Positions 47,879 through 60,061 are shown, counted from the stretch's first letter. The stretch: 64,000 bases of DNA from an uncultured Pelagibacteraceae bacterium (GCA_902633335.1 CACPFY010000003.1:49972-113971), one strand, 5' to 3'. Numbers and translations: made by a program. The notes: generated by a model not told the origin, from the letters alone.

Positions 47879-50758
47879 TTATGCAGTTTTTTTCATTTTT
47901 GGAGTGCTTAAAATTTCCTTTAAAAACTGTCCAGTGAAACTGCTTTTTTCAGTTGAAACTTTTTCCGGAGTGCCTTGAGCTATAATTTCACCCCCTGATT
48001 CTCCACCTTCCGGACCCATGTCAATTATGTGGTCAGCAGTTTTTATCACATCTAAATTATGTTCAATTACGACGACTGTATTTCCAGTATTTACAAATGC
48101 TTGCAAAATATCGAGAAGTTTTTTTATATCATGCGAATGCAGACCTGTAGTTGGTTCATCTAATATATATAAAGTTCTTCCTGTTGATCTTTTTGATAAT
48201 TCTTTAGCTAATTTAATTCTTTGGGCTTCGCCTCCAGACAAAGTGGTAGCTTGTTGTCCTATTTTCATATATCCGAGTCCGACATGTTTTAGGGTTATCA
48301 GTTTTGATCTTATTGACTGGATATTTTCAAAGAAATCACAACCTTCCTCTACCGTCATATCTAGAATGTCAGCTATGTTTTTATTTTTAAATCTAATTTC
48401 TAAAGTTTCTCTATTATATCTTGCTCCCTTGCACGTATCACAAGGAATAAATACATCAGGTAAAAAATGCATTTCATAAGTTAAAACACCATCACCTTCG
48501 CAAGTTTCACATCTTCCACCTTTTACATTGAAAGAAAACCTTCCAACTTTATAACCTCTTGCTTTAGACTCTGGTAAGTTTGCGAACCAATCTCTTATCG
48601 GTCCAAAAGCTCCTGTATAGGTTGCTGGATTAGATCTTGGAGTTCTTCCAATGGGTGATTGATCAATATCTATAATTTTATCGATTAATTCAGTACCTTT
48701 ATAATTTTTAAAAGATTTAGGTAATTTTCTTGATTTGTTATTATTTAAAATTAAATTTAAAGCATTATAAAGTGTGTGTAAAACTAAAGTAGATTTACCG
48801 CTTCCTGATACTCCTGTTACACAAGTAAAAGTTCCTATAGGAATTTTTAAATCAACATTTTTAAGGTTATTTCCTGTAGCTCCATTTATTTCTAAGTAAC
48901 GACCATTTTTTGCTATACGTCTTTTTTTGGGAATGGTGATATTTTTTTCACCAGATAAATATGTTCCTGTAATACTTTGTTTTTCTTGAATAATATTTTT
49001 AATTTGTCCTTCTGCAATAATTTTACCACCGTGAAGTCCAGCTTCAGGCCCTATATCTATTATATGATCTGCGCTTTCCATAGTTTCAATATCATGCTCA
49101 ACAACAATTACTGTATTTCCTAAATCTCTAAGTTTCTTTAATGCAGTAATTAATTTTTTATTATCACGCTGATGTAATCCTATAGATGGCTCGTCTAAAA
49201 CATATAATACACCAGTTAGACCAGATCCTATTTGTGATGCCAATCTTATACGTTGAGACTCGCCTCCCGACAAAGTTCCAGACTCTCTTGAAAGAGTTAG
49301 ATAATTAAGACCTACATTAAGTAAAAATGTAAGCCTTTCATTTATTTCTTTAAGGATATGTTGAGCAATTTTGTTTTGCTTATCATTTAAAAAACTTGGT
49401 AATTTATCAAACCATTTTTTTGCATCTTCAATGGATTTATGAGTTATCTGACTGATATTTAAATCATTTATTTTTACACATAAAGCTTCATCTTTTAATC
49501 TGAGCCCCTTACATTTATCGCAATTAGATTCAGATTGATATTGAGATATTTCTTCTCTTTTCCATTCACTATCAGTTTCTAAATATCTTCGTTCTAAATT
49601 ATTAATGACACCTTCGAAAGGTTTTTTTGTTGTATATGTTTCATAATTATCATCATATGAAAATTTGATTTCTTCATCATCAGATCCATATAAAATAATA
49701 TCTTGTATTTTTTTTGGTATTTTTTTCCATTTTTCTGTTAAAGAAAATTTATAGTGTTTAGCCAATGAAGCTAAAGTTTGAGCATAATATAAGCTTGAAC
49801 TTTTAGACCAGGGCACTATAGCTCCATCTTGAAGTGATTTGTTTTCATCTTGTATAACTAATTTTGGATCAACATTTAGATTACTCCCTATACCCTCACA
49901 TTCTTCACAGGCACCATAAGGCGAGTTAAAAGAAAATAATCTTGGTTCAATTTCTTCAATAGTAAAACCACTTTCAGGGCACGAAAATTTTGAAGAGAAA
50001 GTAATATTCTCGATTTTTCTAAACTTTTTAGGTAGACTTTCATTTTCATATTCAACATTTAGCAGTCCATTTGACAAATTTAAGGCTGTTTCAACACTAT
50101 CGGCAAGTCTGTTTCCAATTGATGAGCTAAGCACTATTCTGTCTACAATAATAGATATATCGTGTTTTACTTTTTTATTTAGATTTGGAAAGTCATTTAT
50201 TTGGTAATATTTTCCATCTACTTTAATTTTTTGGAAACCCCTTTTTTTATAGTTTAAAATTTCTTTTTTATATTCACCTTTTCTACCTCGCACAATAGGG
50301 GCAAGTAAATGGATTGTGCTACTCTTTGGTAGAGTCTTTATTTTGTCAACCATTTCACTGACTGATTGAGATACAATCGGCTTTCCTGTAAATGGAGAAT
50401 AGGGTACCCCAGCTCTAGCAAAAAGTACTCTCATATAATCGTAGATCTCAGTTACAGTGGCAACAGTTGATCTTGGATTTTTCGATGTGTTTTTTTGTTC
50501 AATCGAAATTGCTGGGCTCAAACCTTCGATAAAATCTACATTTGGTTTTTTCATTTTATCCAAGAATTGGCGTGCATATGCAGATAAACTTTCAACATAT
50601 CTTCTTTGTCCTTCAGCATAAATTGTGTCAAAAGCTAAAGAAGATTTTCCTGATCCAGACAAACCTGTTATTACAACTAATTTGTCTTTTGGAATCTCTA
50701 AAGAAACATTTTTTAGGTTATGTTCTTTTGCGCCTTTTATAACGATTTTTTTAAGCAT
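47879..50758 (-). CDS. uvrA: Excinuclease ABC subunit A
   Basis: [37 protein letters not shown]; two LSGGE(S/A)QRI signatures; CEGDG zinc motif. Confidence 0.96.
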   Translation of the reverse strand: MLKKIVIKGAKEHNLKNVSLEIPKDKLVVITGLSGSGKSSLAFDTIYAEGQRRYVESLSAYARQFLDKMKKPNVDFIEGLSPAISIEQKNTSKNPRSTVATVTEIYDYMRVLFARAGVPYSPFTGKPIVSQSVSEMVDKIKTLPKSSTIHLLAPIVRGRKGEYKKEILNYKKRGFQKIKVDGKYYQINDFPNLNKKVKHDISIIVDRIVLSSSIGNRLADSVETALNLSNGLLNVEYENESLPKKFRKIENITFSSKFSCPESGFTIEEIEPRLFSFNSPYGACEECEGIGSNLNVDPKLVIQDENKSLQDGAIVPWSKSSSLYYAQTLASLAKHYKFSLTEKWKKIPKKIQDIILYGSDDEEIKFSYDDNYETYTTKKPFEGVINNLERRYLETDSEWKREEISQYQSESNCDKCKGLRLKDEALCVKINDLNISQITHKSIEDAKKWFDKLPSFLNDKQNKIAQHILKEINERLTFLLNVGLNYLTLSRESGTLSGGESQRIRLASQIGSGLTGVLYVLDEPSIGLHQRDNKKLITALKKLRDLGNTVIVVEHDIETMESADHIIDIGPEAGLHGGKIIAEGQIKNIIQEKQSITGTYLSGEKNITIPKKRRIAKNGRYLEINGATGNNLKNVDLKIPIGTFTCVTGVSGSGKSTLVLHTLYNALNLILNNNKSRKLPKSFKNYKGTELIDKIIDIDQSPIGRTPRSNPATYTGAFGPIRDWFANLPESKARGYKVGRFSFNVKGGRCETCEGDGVLTYEMHFLPDVFIPCDTCKGARYNRETLEIRFKNKNIADILDMTVEEGCDFFENIQSIRSKLITLKHVGLGYMKIGQQATTLSGGEAQRIKLAKELSKRSTGRTLYILDEPTTGLHSHDIKKLLDILQAFVNTGNTVVVIEHNLDVIKTADHIIDMGPEGGESGGEIIAQGTPEKVSTEKSSFTGQFLKEILSTPKMKKTA

Positions 50759-50859
50759 TTTTTGTTAACACAATTAATAATGAGCTTATAAATAACATAC
50801 ATTTATGATATAATTTTTAACAATATAATTAGAAATCAACAAGTATTCAAAAAATTTAT

Positions 50860-51318
50860 ATGGCAGGAAGTCTTAATAAAGTTCAATTAATAGGCAGATT
50901 AGGGGCAGATCCTGAGATTAAACAAATGGTTAACGGCAAAAACGTCGCAAGATTAAGTATCGCTACAAGTCAATCATGGAAAGATAAGAATTCAGGTGAA
51001 AGAAAAGAAAAAACTGAATGGCACAGAATAGTAATTTTTAATGAAGGTTTAGTAGGCGTGGTTCAGCAATATTTAAAAAAGGGTGCTAATGTATATATTG
51101 AAGGTCAGCTAAGTACAAGAAAATGGAAAGATGAAAGTACCGGTCAAGATAAATATTCAACCGAAGTTGTATTACAAGGTTATAATTCCAATTTAACAAT
51201 GCTAGATGGAAGAAATAAAAGTGAAAATTCTAATTTAGTCTCAGAAAATAAAAGTTCATTACCAGATGATAATTTAAATCAAGATAAAAATGATTTAGAC
51301 GACGAAATTCCATTTTAA
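50860..51318 (+). CDS. ssb: Single-stranded DNA-binding protein
   Basis: [20 protein letters not shown]...TEWHRIVIF...LDDEIPF C-terminal tip. Confidence 0.95.
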   Translation: MAGSLNKVQLIGRLGADPEIKQMVNGKNVARLSIATSQSWKDKNSGERKEKTEWHRIVIFNEGLVGVVQQYLKKGANVYIEGQLSTRKWKDESTGQDKYSTEVVLQGYNSNLTMLDGRNKSENSNLVSENKSSLPDDNLNQDKNDLDDEIPF

Positions 51319-51321
51319 TTT

Positions 51322-53895
51322 ATGGAAAAACACAACATTAAACAGAATAACAATTTAAAACCAATATTAGTAAGAAATGAGATGAGCTCCTCATATCTTT
51401 CTTACGCGATGAGTGTAATTGTAAGTCGAGCCCTGCCAGATGTAAGAGATGGATTAAAACCAGTACATAGAAGAATTATTTTTGCAATGTATAAGGGTGG
51501 TTACGATTGGTCAAAAAATTTTAGAAAATCTGCGAGAATTGTAGGAGACGTTATTGGTAAATATCATCCTCACGGGGATCAAGCTGTTTATGATGCCTTA
51601 GTAAGATTAGTGCAAGAATTTTCTATGAGCTTACCACTTCTTAAAGGACAAGGAAATTTTGGTTCTATAGATGGAGATCCCCCTGCAGCAATGAGATATA
51701 CAGAAACTAAATTAGGTAAAATTTCTCAATATTTAACTGAAGATTTAGAAAAAAATACAGTTTCTTTTAGAAACAATTACGATGAAACCGAAAAGGAGCC
51801 TACAGTTTTACCCTCTCAATACCCTAATCTTTTGGTAAATGGAGCCGGGGGTATTGCCGTTGGTATGGCTACAAGTATACCACCTCATAATCTGGGTGAA
51901 GTTATTGATGCTACAAACGCTTTTATAGAAAATCAAAATATTACTATCTCACAATTAATGAAATATGTGCCAGGCCCTGATTTTCCTACAGGAGGTGTTA
52001 TCATTGGGAAAGAATTTATTAAACAAGGTTATAATAAAGGTCGAGGTTCATTCAAAATAAGAGGGGAAATAGAATTTGAAGAAAAGAAAAATGGGAGAGC
52101 AATCTTAATTATAAAATCTATACCCTATCAAGTTAATAAATCCATATTAAATGAAAAAATCGCATTACTAGCCAGGGATAAAAAAATAGAAGGTATAAGC
52201 GATATAAGAGATGAGTCTAACAGAGAAGGTATAAGAATAGTTATAGAATTAAGAAGAGGAGTTGAACCTGAAACAATAAGAAGACAACTATATAAGTTGA
52301 CCAACATTGAAAGCTCATTTGGTTTTAACTCACTGGCCTTAGTTGAAAATAAACCTAAGCTATTAAACCTAAAAGAATTTATATCAGAGTTTATAAAGTT
52401 TCGTGAAACAACTGTTCTCAAAAGAGTAAAATTTGATTTAAAAAAAGCAGAAGAAAGAGCTCATATCTTAATTGGATTAGCTGCAGCCGTTGAAAATATC
52501 GATGCCATAATTAAGATAATTAAAAGTTCAAAAAACAATGAAGATGCCAAAAAAAATCTTTTAAACAAAAAATGGAAAATAAAAAAAAGTTCAAAACTAA
52601 TATCGATTATTGAAAAGAAAAAAAATGTGCAGTCATACTCTCTTACCGACAAACAAGTTTTAGCGATTTTAGAGCTTCGACTACAAAAATTAACAGCTTA
52701 TGGAATATCTGAGATTGAATCTGAGATAACTAAACTTGCAAAATTAATTATTGACTTGAATAAAATATTAAATTCAAAGAAAGAATTATCAAATTTAATT
52801 AAAAATGAATTGAATAATATAAAAGACAAGTACGCTGTTCCTAGGAGAACAAAAATAATAGATGCTGTCTTAAATTATAATATTGAGGAAACTATTCAAA
52901 AAGAGTCATTAGTAATTAACATAACAAATAAAGGATATATAAAGCGAAGTCCCTTAACATCTTTAAAAGCTCAAAAAAGAGGCGGTAAAGGAAAAACAGG
53001 TATAACAACCAGAGATGAAGATTTTGTTATACAAATTTTTACAGCCAATACTCATACACCAATGCTATTTTTTTCTACGCAAGGGTTGGTTTATAAGATT
53101 AAAGCGTATAAAATACCAGAAGGCACATCAGCGTCAAAAGGAAAATCTATATTTAACATTCTTCCTCTTAAAAACCATCATTCGATTAGCTCAATTATGC
53201 CACTTCCTGAGGATGAAAATGAATGGAAAAATTTAAAAATAATTTTTGTTACCTCTAAAGGTAATATTAGAAAAAACTCCCTTGAAGATTTTATTAATAT
53301 TAACGCTTCTGGAAAAATTGCCATGAAGCTAGCTGAAGATGATAAAATAATTGGAGTAAAAATATGTAAAGAGGATCAAGACATTTTACTAAGCACAAAA
53401 TTTGGAAAATGTATTCGATTTATGTCAAAAAAATTAAGACTTTTTAAAGGAAGATCATCTAAAGGAATAAGAGGAATGCAGCTAGCCGAAGGAGATGAAA
53501 TCATTTCATTATCAATTTTAGATAATAGTAAAATTGACAGTAATAAAATTAATAAAGATCCAAAAATAAAGAAAGGTTTGGAAAAATATATTTTGTCTGT
53601 ATCTGAAAATGGGTATGGAAAACGATCATCTTATTTTGATTATAGAGTTACCAATAGAGGAGGTAAGGGAATTATAGGCATAGTAAACTCATCAAGAAAT
53701 GGAAATATAGCTTGCAGTTTAGTTGTTGGAGAAGAAGATGAAATCATATTATCAACTGATAAAGGTAGTATAATGAGATGTGCTGTTAAAGAAATTAGAG
53801 TTGCTGGAAGAAATACTCAAGGTGTGAGGATCAAAAAATTAAAAGGTGAAGAAAAGGTTGTCTCAGTTATTAAAATAGATGATAATATACAATAA
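51322..53895 (+). CDS. gyrA: DNA gyrase subunit A
   Basis: [39 protein letters not shown]; GyrA C-terminal repeats. Confidence 0.96.
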   Translation: MEKHNIKQNNNLKPILVRNEMSSSYLSYAMSVIVSRALPDVRDGLKPVHRRIIFAMYKGGYDWSKNFRKSARIVGDVIGKYHPHGDQAVYDALVRLVQEFSMSLPLLKGQGNFGSIDGDPPAAMRYTETKLGKISQYLTEDLEKNTVSFRNNYDETEKEPTVLPSQYPNLLVNGAGGIAVGMATSIPPHNLGEVIDATNAFIENQNITISQLMKYVPGPDFPTGGVIIGKEFIKQGYNKGRGSFKIRGEIEFEEKKNGRAILIIKSIPYQVNKSILNEKIALLARDKKIEGISDIRDESNREGIRIVIELRRGVEPETIRRQLYKLTNIESSFGFNSLALVENKPKLLNLKEFISEFIKFRETTVLKRVKFDLKKAEERAHILIGLAAAVENIDAIIKIIKSSKNNEDAKKNLLNKKWKIKKSSKLISIIEKKKNVQSYSLTDKQVLAILELRLQKLTAYGISEIESEITKLAKLIIDLNKILNSKKELSNLIKNELNNIKDKYAVPRRTKIIDAVLNYNIEETIQKESLVINITNKGYIKRSPLTSLKAQKRGGKGKTGITTRDEDFVIQIFTANTHTPMLFFSTQGLVYKIKAYKIPEGTSASKGKSIFNILPLKNHHSISSIMPLPEDENEWKNLKIIFVTSKGNIRKNSLEDFININASGKIAMKLAEDDKIIGVKICKEDQDILLSTKFGKCIRFMSKKLRLFKGRSSKGIRGMQLAEGDEIISLSILDNSKIDSNKINKDPKIKKGLEKYILSVSENGYGKRSSYFDYRVTNRGGKGIIGIVNSSRNGNIACSLVVGEEDEIILSTDKGSIMRCAVKEIRVAGRNTQGVRIKKLKGEEKVVSVIKIDDNIQ

Positions 53896-54389
53896 TGAAG
53901 AGCACGGCTATTTATCCTGGAACATTTGATCCCATTACTTATGGTCATATAGATGTAATTAAAAAATCTTTAAAGATATTTGACAGAGTTATAGTTGCAG
54001 CAGCAGAAAATATTAATAAAGATTATCTTTTCTCTATTGATGAAAGAGTTGAAAATATAAAAGACTCTTTGTTTAAAGATTTAAAATTAAATAAAAACAA
54101 GATATTTGTAATTCCCTTTAATACATTAACAATTAATCTTTGTAAAAAATACAAAGCAAGTGTAATAATAAGAGGTCTAAGGGTTGTATCTGACTTTGAA
54201 TACGAGTTCCAATTAGCTGGTATGAATAAAAAATTAGACGAAAAAATTGAAACCATATTTATGATGTCAGATGTTGAAAATCAAATCATTTCTTCAAAAT
54301 TCGTTAAAGAAATTGCAAAATTAGATGGTAAAATTGATAAGTTTTTGACAAAATCTATAGTGAAAAAATTAAAAAACAAATTAGAATGA
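53895..54389 (+). CDS. coaD: Phosphopantetheine adenylyltransferase
   Basis: YPGTFDPITYGHIDVI; IIRGLRVVSDFEYEFQLAGMN. Confidence 0.95.
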   Translation: MKSTAIYPGTFDPITYGHIDVIKKSLKIFDRVIVAAAENINKDYLFSIDERVENIKDSLFKDLKLNKNKIFVIPFNTLTINLCKKYKASVIIRGLRVVSDFEYEFQLAGMNKKLDEKIETIFMMSDVENQIISSKFVKEIAKLDGKIDKFLTKSIVKKLKNKLE

Positions 54390-54937
54390 AAAAGATATAT
54401 ATATTTTTATTAATTTTCTTTTTTATTTTTAACAAATTATACTCGGAGGACATTATGATAATGAAACTTAAAGATGGTGACGTAGAATTAGAACTCTATA
54501 CTGACAAAGCACCTAATCATGTAGAAAGATTTAAAAGTCTTGCTCAAAAAGGCCTTTATGATGGCGTAGTATTTCATAGGGTTATAGATGGTTTTATGGC
54601 ACAAAGTGGGGATGTAAAATTTGGAAATTCTAATTCTAAAGATTTTAATTTATCTTTAGCAGGCACTGGCGGCTCAGATATGCCAGATCTAAAAGCAGAA
54701 TTTTCTGATATACCACATGATAGAGGAATTCTTTCAGCTGCAAGATCTTCTGATCCAAATAGTGCTAACAGTCAATTTTTTATTTGTTTTCAACCAGCAC
54801 CTCATTTAGATCGTCAATATACTGTGTTTGGTAAAGTTATAAAAGGAATGGAGTTTATAGATAAAATAAAAAAAGGAGAAGGTCCAAACGGTTCTGTTAA
54901 GAACCCAGATAAAATCATAAGTTTAAAGTTAAAATAA
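54386..54937 (+). CDS. Exported cyclophilin-type peptidyl-prolyl isomerase
   Basis: Signal peptide; GVVFHRVIDGFMAQSGD; NSANSQFFICF. Confidence 0.93.
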   Translation: MKKIYIFLLIFFFIFNKLYSEDIMIMKLKDGDVELELYTDKAPNHVERFKSLAQKGLYDGVVFHRVIDGFMAQSGDVKFGNSNSKDFNLSLAGTGGSDMPDLKAEFSDIPHDRGILSAARSSDPNSANSQFFICFQPAPHLDRQYTVFGKVIKGMEFIDKIKKGEGPNGSVKNPDKIISLKLK

Positions 54938-54943
54938 CTTTTG

Positions 54944-56059
54944 ATGAAAAAAAAAGAGTTTTCTTTTAATTTAATTTCAAAATTTAAAAAAGCTAGACTT
55001 GGAAAAATAATAACACCTAGAGGAAATATAGATACACCGGCTTTCATGCCCGTAGGTACTCTAGGCACCGTAAAAGGTATATTTGTTGAAGATTTAAATA
55101 AAACAGGATCTCAAATTATTCTTGGAAATACTTACCATTTAATGCTTAGGCCTAGTACTAATATTCTTGAAAAGTTTGGCGGTTTGCATAGTTTTATGAA
55201 CTGGCACAAACCTATCTTAACTGACTCAGGAGGCTTCCAAATAATGTCATTATCAAAATTAAATAAGATAGATAGAAATATTGGTGCAACTTTTAAATCT
55301 CATATCGATGGAAAAAAAATAATTTTAAGTCCTGAAAAAAGTATAAAAATACAGAAGTCAATAAATTCTGATATTTTAATGGTGTTAGATGAATGTCCTA
55401 AAATGACAGATAATCGAGATATATTAAACAAAGCTATAGATACCTCAACGAATTGGGCAAAAAGGTCTAAAGTTGAATTTGGCAATAATAGAAAGAAAGC
55501 ACTATTTGGTATTGTACAAGGTGGTTTGTATGAAGATTTAAGGATTGAAAGTCTGCAAAAATTAATTGAAATAAATTTTGATGGATATGCAATAGGAGGA
55601 CTGGCTGTAGGCGAGACTCAAAGCGAAATGTTTGAAACAGTTAAAAACATAGCTTATAGAATGCCAGAAGACAAACCAAGATATTTAATGGGTGTTGGGA
55701 CACCCTCTGATATTTTAGGTGCTGTAAATGAGGGAGTAGACATGTTTGATTGTGTAATGCCCACTAGATCTGGAAGAACTGGATTAGCCTTTACTTGGAA
55801 AGGTAAGATAAATTTAAAAAATGCTGTGTATAAAAATGACAATACTCCTCTTGATGAAAAATGTACTTTAAGAAATTTAAATAAATACTCAAAAAGTTAT
55901 TTAAATCATTTAATAAGAACCAATGAATTATTAGCCTCTATGTTAATTTCGCTCCATAATGTTTATTTTTATCAAGAATTTATGTATGAAATTAGAAAAA
56001 GTATTAAGAGTCGCACTTTTACTAAATTTTATAACAAATATATCAAATTATTTAATTAA
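54944..56059 (+). CDS. tgt: Queuine tRNA-ribosyltransferase
   Basis: GNTYHLMLRP; ILTDSGGFQIMSL; GLAVGE; DMFDCVMPTRSGRTG; start may be 54941 or 54944 (ATGATG-like). Confidence 0.94.
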   Translation: MKKKEFSFNLISKFKKARLGKIITPRGNIDTPAFMPVGTLGTVKGIFVEDLNKTGSQIILGNTYHLMLRPSTNILEKFGGLHSFMNWHKPILTDSGGFQIMSLSKLNKIDRNIGATFKSHIDGKKIILSPEKSIKIQKSINSDILMVLDECPKMTDNRDILNKAIDTSTNWAKRSKVEFGNNRKKALFGIVQGGLYEDLRIESLQKLIEINFDGYAIGGLAVGETQSEMFETVKNIAYRMPEDKPRYLMGVGTPSDILGAVNEGVDMFDCVMPTRSGRTGLAFTWKGKINLKNAVYKNDNTPLDEKCTLRNLNKYSKSYLNHLIRTNELLASMLISLHNVYFYQEFMYEIRKSIKSRTFTKFYNKYIKLFN

Positions 56060-56107
56060 TAAATTACATTGAATTTTTAAGGATTTATATGTAAAAGAAA
56101 TTTCTTT

Positions 56108-56183
56108 GGGCCCTTAGCTCAGTTGGTAGAGCACCTCCCTTTTAAGGAGGGTGTCGATGGTTCGAGTCCATCAGGGCTCACCA
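56108..56183 (+). tRNA. tRNA-Lys (anticodon TTT)
   Basis: GGGCCCTTAGCTCAGTTGGTAGAGCACCTCCCTTTTAAGGAGGGTGTCGATGGTTCGAGTCCATCAGGGCTCACCA. Confidence 0.95.
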
Positions 56184-56191
56184 AATCAGCG

Positions 56192-57037
56192 TTAAGTTGA
56201 TATTGGTGGGTATTTGATTATAACTTCTCTTATCCAATTTTCTAAATTTTCTATTCTTTTTTTACTAGACGGATGCGTGCTAAGAAAAACTGGTGGTTCT
56301 TTACCCTCGTTTTTTTTTGCCATTCTTTCCCACAATTTAACCGACTCCCTTATGTCATATCCGGATAATGACGAAAAAATTAATCCTAAATAATCAGCTT
56401 CGGTTTCTTGTTTTCGTCCAAAAGGATTCATTATACCTAATTGAAAAATATCTAAACCAGTATTTTGACCTACAGTATTTCGTGTTCTATTAATCGCTCC
56501 ACCTAAAAAAACATCTGCTACTTGTGTTCCAATATTAATTGTCATTGCTTGGCTAGCTCTTTCAACAGAGTGTCTAGCTACAGCGTGTGCAATTTCATGA
56601 CCCATAACAATTGATAGAGCGTCAGTATTTTTTGTAATTTTTAATAAACCTGTATAGACAGCTATTTTACCTCCCGGCATACACCAGGCATTTACCACTT
56701 TGTCGTTATCTACTAAAACATACTCCCACCCAAATGTTGAAGTAGGATCTTTTTCACCTTTATTTAAAAAAAAAGTAGTAACAGATTTTTCTATTCTTTT
56801 TCCAATATCTTTTATTTCCTTAAGCTCACTGCCTTTAGTTATTAACTTTGCTTTACTTTTAAATTGAGCATAAGCTTGCGCAGCCTGTCGGTTTATAGTT
56901 GTTTCAGGTATAAGGCTAAGTTGTTTACGGTCTGTGATAGGAACAGTCGAACAAGAAGGCATTAATAAAGAACAACACCCACACCCAAATAAGCCAAGAA
57001 ATTTTCTTCTGTTTATGATATATTTCATTAGACTCAT
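56192..57037 (-). CDS. M48 family metallopeptidase, predicted lipoprotein
   Basis: IVMGHEIAHAVARHSVERASQ (HExxH), ETEADYLGL; N-terminus MSLMKYIINRRKFLGLFGCGCCSLLMPSCS. ORF track start is 57091. Confidence 0.9.
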   Translation of the reverse strand: MSLMKYIINRRKFLGLFGCGCCSLLMPSCSTVPITDRKQLSLIPETTINRQAAQAYAQFKSKAKLITKGSELKEIKDIGKRIEKSVTTFFLNKGEKDPTSTFGWEYVLVDNDKVVNAWCMPGGKIAVYTGLLKITKNTDALSIVMGHEIAHAVARHSVERASQAMTINIGTQVADVFLGGAINRTRNTVGQNTGLDIFQLGIMNPFGRKQETEADYLGLIFSSLSGYDIRESVKLWERMAKKNEGKEPPVFLSTHPSSKKRIENLENWIREVIIKYPPIST

Positions 57038-57113
57038 GATTTTAAATAATAAATTACTAATTGCAATTTTTATATTGATATTAATTTTCATAATATACTC
57101 GAGTTATAACTAA
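57036..57113 (+). CDS. Possible 25-aa single-TM peptide translationally coupled to DUF502 gene
   Basis: Manual translation: MILNNKLLIAIFILILIFIIYSSYN*; stop overlaps the DUF502 start (TAATG). Confidence 0.25.
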   Translation: MILNNKLLIAIFILILIFIIYSSYN

Positions 57114-57727
57114 TGACTGAAAAACCAAAAAAAAGATCAATTTTATCAAGATTAAGAAACTACTTCTTTGCTGGTGCCGTAGTACTTATACCAATAGGTA
57201 TAACGCTCTATTTATCTTTATTTATAATTAAAGTATCTACTAGATTAATTCCAAAGGAGCTAAACCCCAACAGTTACCTTAATTTTGAAATTCCAGGAAT
57301 AGAGATCATAATCGCTATTTTTTTGATCACATTTATAGGCTGGCTTTCTTTATCCTTTTTAGGAAAAAAAATTTTTGAATTAATTAATAGAATTTTAAAA
57401 AGAATACCTATTTTAAGGACGATCTATTCTGCGATTAATCAAATGACTGAAAGTTTAACCAAAAGTGACAACAAACAAAAAAGTGTAGTTTTACTTGAGT
57501 ATCCTAAAAAAGATGTTTGGGCGGTTGGTTTTGCAACAAAAGAAAACAAGGGAATTATAAATGATAAAATTGGAAATGATCTTGTCAATGTTTTTGTTCC
57601 TACAACTCCTAACCCGACTAGCGGTTTTTTATTAATGGTCCCAAAAAAAAATCTCATTTTTTTAGATATTAGCTTTGAACAAGCATCTAAATTTATTGTT
57701 TCAGCTGGTACATCTGATATTGATTAA
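57113..57727 (+). CDS. DUF502 family membrane protein
   Basis: RLRNYFFAGAVVLIPIGITLYLSLFI; IPGIEIIIAIFLITFIGWLS; TPNPTSGFLLMVPKKN. Confidence 0.9.
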   Translation: MTEKPKKRSILSRLRNYFFAGAVVLIPIGITLYLSLFIIKVSTRLIPKELNPNSYLNFEIPGIEIIIAIFLITFIGWLSLSFLGKKIFELINRILKRIPILRTIYSAINQMTESLTKSDNKQKSVVLLEYPKKDVWAVGFATKENKGIINDKIGNDLVNVFVPTTPNPTSGFLLMVPKKNLIFLDISFEQASKFIVSAGTSDID

Positions 57728-59799
57728 TCATTTTTGGAGTATATGATTTCAGCTCTATCATGTAATTTTACTAAAAAATCAAACTTATCCAAATTTTCAT
57801 TTTCTATTTTTTTTAAATAATTCTCAGCAAAGATAAAAAGATCTTCATGATTTATTGGGTCTGCAATTTTAAAAAATTTCTCACCACTTTGTTGATATCC
57901 TATTATGTCACCAAATCCTCTCATTTTCATATCCTCTTCTGCTATAAAAAAACCATCACTAGATTTTTTTAAAATTTTAATTCTTTGAATACTATTTTTT
58001 GAAAGATTATCCTTAAATACTAATATACATTTTCCCTGTATTTGACCTCTACCAACCCTACCTCTTAATTGGTGCAATTGTGCTAGACCAAATTTATTTG
58101 CATTCTCAATTATAATTAAATTTGCATCAGGAAAATCAATTCCAACTTCAATTACAGTTGTGGATACTAATATTTTGGTCTTTTTTTTTAGAAATTTTTC
58201 TAGAATTAGATCTTTTTCATCTTGCTTCAATTCACCATGTAAAATACTTACTTCGTCAGGAAATCTTTTCTTTAACCAATCAAATCTTTTTTTAACGGAA
58301 GAATAATCTAATATTTGAGACTCATTAATTAAGGGACAAACCCAAAAAACCTGATTGTTTTGCGATAAACTTTTTTCAATTATTTTAATTAATTCATTAA
58401 TTTTTTTTTCGGGTTTAGAATAAGTTAATATAGGAAGTCTATTTTTGGGTTTTTCAGTAATTCTAGAAACATCCATATCACCATAAAATGTAAGCATCAT
58501 TGTTCTAGGTATAGGCGTAGCTGACATTAGTAAAACATCACAATTTTTTCCTCCCTTTTCGGCTAAAGACATTCTTTGTTTTACTCCAAATTTATGTTGT
58601 TCATCTATAATTATGAATCCTAAATTTTTAAATTCAATTTTTTTTTGAAACAGGGCATGTGTTCCTATTAATAAGTCAATTTGACCATTCTTTAGGTCTT
58701 TTAGTATTTCTTTTTTTAGTTTGTTTTCGGTTTTACCAGTCAATAGTTCTATTCTAATTTTTGTTCCATCAAATATTTTTTTTGCTAAGATATAGTGTTG
58801 TTTGGCAAGTATGGACGTCGGCGCCATTAAAGCTGATTGACAACCGAATTCTAAAACATTGGCTGAAGTTAAAAATGCTACAATAGTTTTGCCTGAACCA
58901 ACATCTCCTTGAAGTATTCGAAACATTTTTTTATCAGATCTAAGGTCTTTATTAATTTCATTAATTACATTTTCTTGATTTTGAGTTAATCTGAAACTTA
59001 AATTTTTTAATATTTTTTTAGATAATAAACTATTGAATAACTTATTTTTTTTTATACTTTCTTTAAATTTTTTTCTGTGTTTTGAAAGGACGATTAAATT
59101 TGATAAAATTTCATCTAACGCTAATCTTCTAATGTACTTATTATTTACCTGATCATCATTATCAAAATTATGTATTTTTAAAAGAGATTCATGCCAAGAA
59201 CTAAATCCAAATTTTTTTAAAACATCTTCATCGTGCCATTCCTCTACATTAGGAAGATTATTAATAACTTTCTCAATAATTTTTCTATAAGACTTTTCAT
59301 TAAGACCATCTGTTAAAGAGTATTTTGGAATTATCTTTTTTACATAGTCAATTTTATCAATTGAGGTAATATAGCTTGGATTTGTTATTTGATATTTATT
59401 TTTATAGAAATTAATTTTTCCACTGATTAAAACCCAATTGTTTATAGGTAATATTGCTTTTATATAACCCTCTCTACTATTGAAAAAAATTATATCAATT
59501 TTACCATATTCATCTTCACATATTACTTTGTTAGGTAAATTTCTTAGTCTTGGAAAATTATATTTAATAACTTTGACTTTGATGGTTTGAATTTTACCAA
59601 CTTCCAATTTGTCAAGGGTAGTCATATTTGTACGATCTGTGGATGAATAAGGAAAATGCCACAATAAATCGTTAATTTTTTCAATTTTTTTATTTTTTAA
59701 ATATTTACTAAGCTTTGGACCAACACCTTTCAAAAAAGATATTTTTTTAAAAAGATCATCTTTATTTTTCAAAATTGACATAGATAATATATAATACAT
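57724..59799 (-). CDS. recG: ATP-dependent DNA helicase RecG
   Basis: LQGDVGSGKTIVAFLT; IIDEQHKFGVKQR; MSATPIPRT; QLRGRVGRG. Confidence 0.95.
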   Translation of the reverse strand: MYYILSMSILKNKDDLFKKISFLKGVGPKLSKYLKNKKIEKINDLLWHFPYSSTDRTNMTTLDKLEVGKIQTIKVKVIKYNFPRLRNLPNKVICEDEYGKIDIIFFNSREGYIKAILPINNWVLISGKINFYKNKYQITNPSYITSIDKIDYVKKIIPKYSLTDGLNEKSYRKIIEKVINNLPNVEEWHDEDVLKKFGFSSWHESLLKIHNFDNDDQVNNKYIRRLALDEILSNLIVLSKHRKKFKESIKKNKLFNSLLSKKILKNLSFRLTQNQENVINEINKDLRSDKKMFRILQGDVGSGKTIVAFLTSANVLEFGCQSALMAPTSILAKQHYILAKKIFDGTKIRIELLTGKTENKLKKEILKDLKNGQIDLLIGTHALFQKKIEFKNLGFIIIDEQHKFGVKQRMSLAEKGGKNCDVLLMSATPIPRTMMLTFYGDMDVSRITEKPKNRLPILTYSKPEKKINELIKIIEKSLSQNNQVFWVCPLINESQILDYSSVKKRFDWLKKRFPDEVSILHGELKQDEKDLILEKFLKKKTKILVSTTVIEVGIDFPDANLIIIENANKFGLAQLHQLRGRVGRGQIQGKCILVFKDNLSKNSIQRIKILKKSSDGFFIAEEDMKMRGFGDIIGYQQSGEKFFKIADPINHEDLFIFAENYLKKIENENLDKFDFLVKLHDRAEIIYSKND

Positions 59800-59806
59800 T
59801 AATCAG

Positions 59807-60061
59807 ATGATTGAATTAGAAACTTTAAAGAAAAAAATAATTTATAGAGCAAATTATCGCGGCACCAAGGAGATGGATATACTGTTAAGTAAATTTGTTG
59901 ATAAATATATTAACACCTTTTCAAAAGATGAGCTTGAACATCTGTTCGATTTTTTAAATATGGAAGATGAAATTATCTATAATTTTTATCAAACAAAAAA
60001 AATTGATAAAAAAATTAAAAAAAATAAGATCTTTGAAATATTCAGTAAATTTAAAATTTAA
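59807..60061 (+). CDS. sdhE: FAD assembly factor SdhE
   Basis: KKKIIYRANYRGTKEMDILLSKFV (RGxxExD motif), next to recG. Confidence 0.9.
   Translation: MIELETLKKKIIYRANYRGTKEMDILLSKFVDKYINTFSKDELEHLFDFLNMEDEIIYNFYQTKKIDKKIKKNKIFEIFSKFKI

Noticed and set aside
48018-48479. 153-aa plus-strand ORF inside uvrA
   Set aside because: Fully antisense to strongly conserved uvrA; composition is that of a reverse-frame shadow ORF.
50759-50859. SOS (LexA) operator expected between divergent uvrA and ssb
   Set aside because: No GAAC-N7-GTTC alphaproteobacterial LexA box seen by eye; only AT-rich promoter-like sequence.
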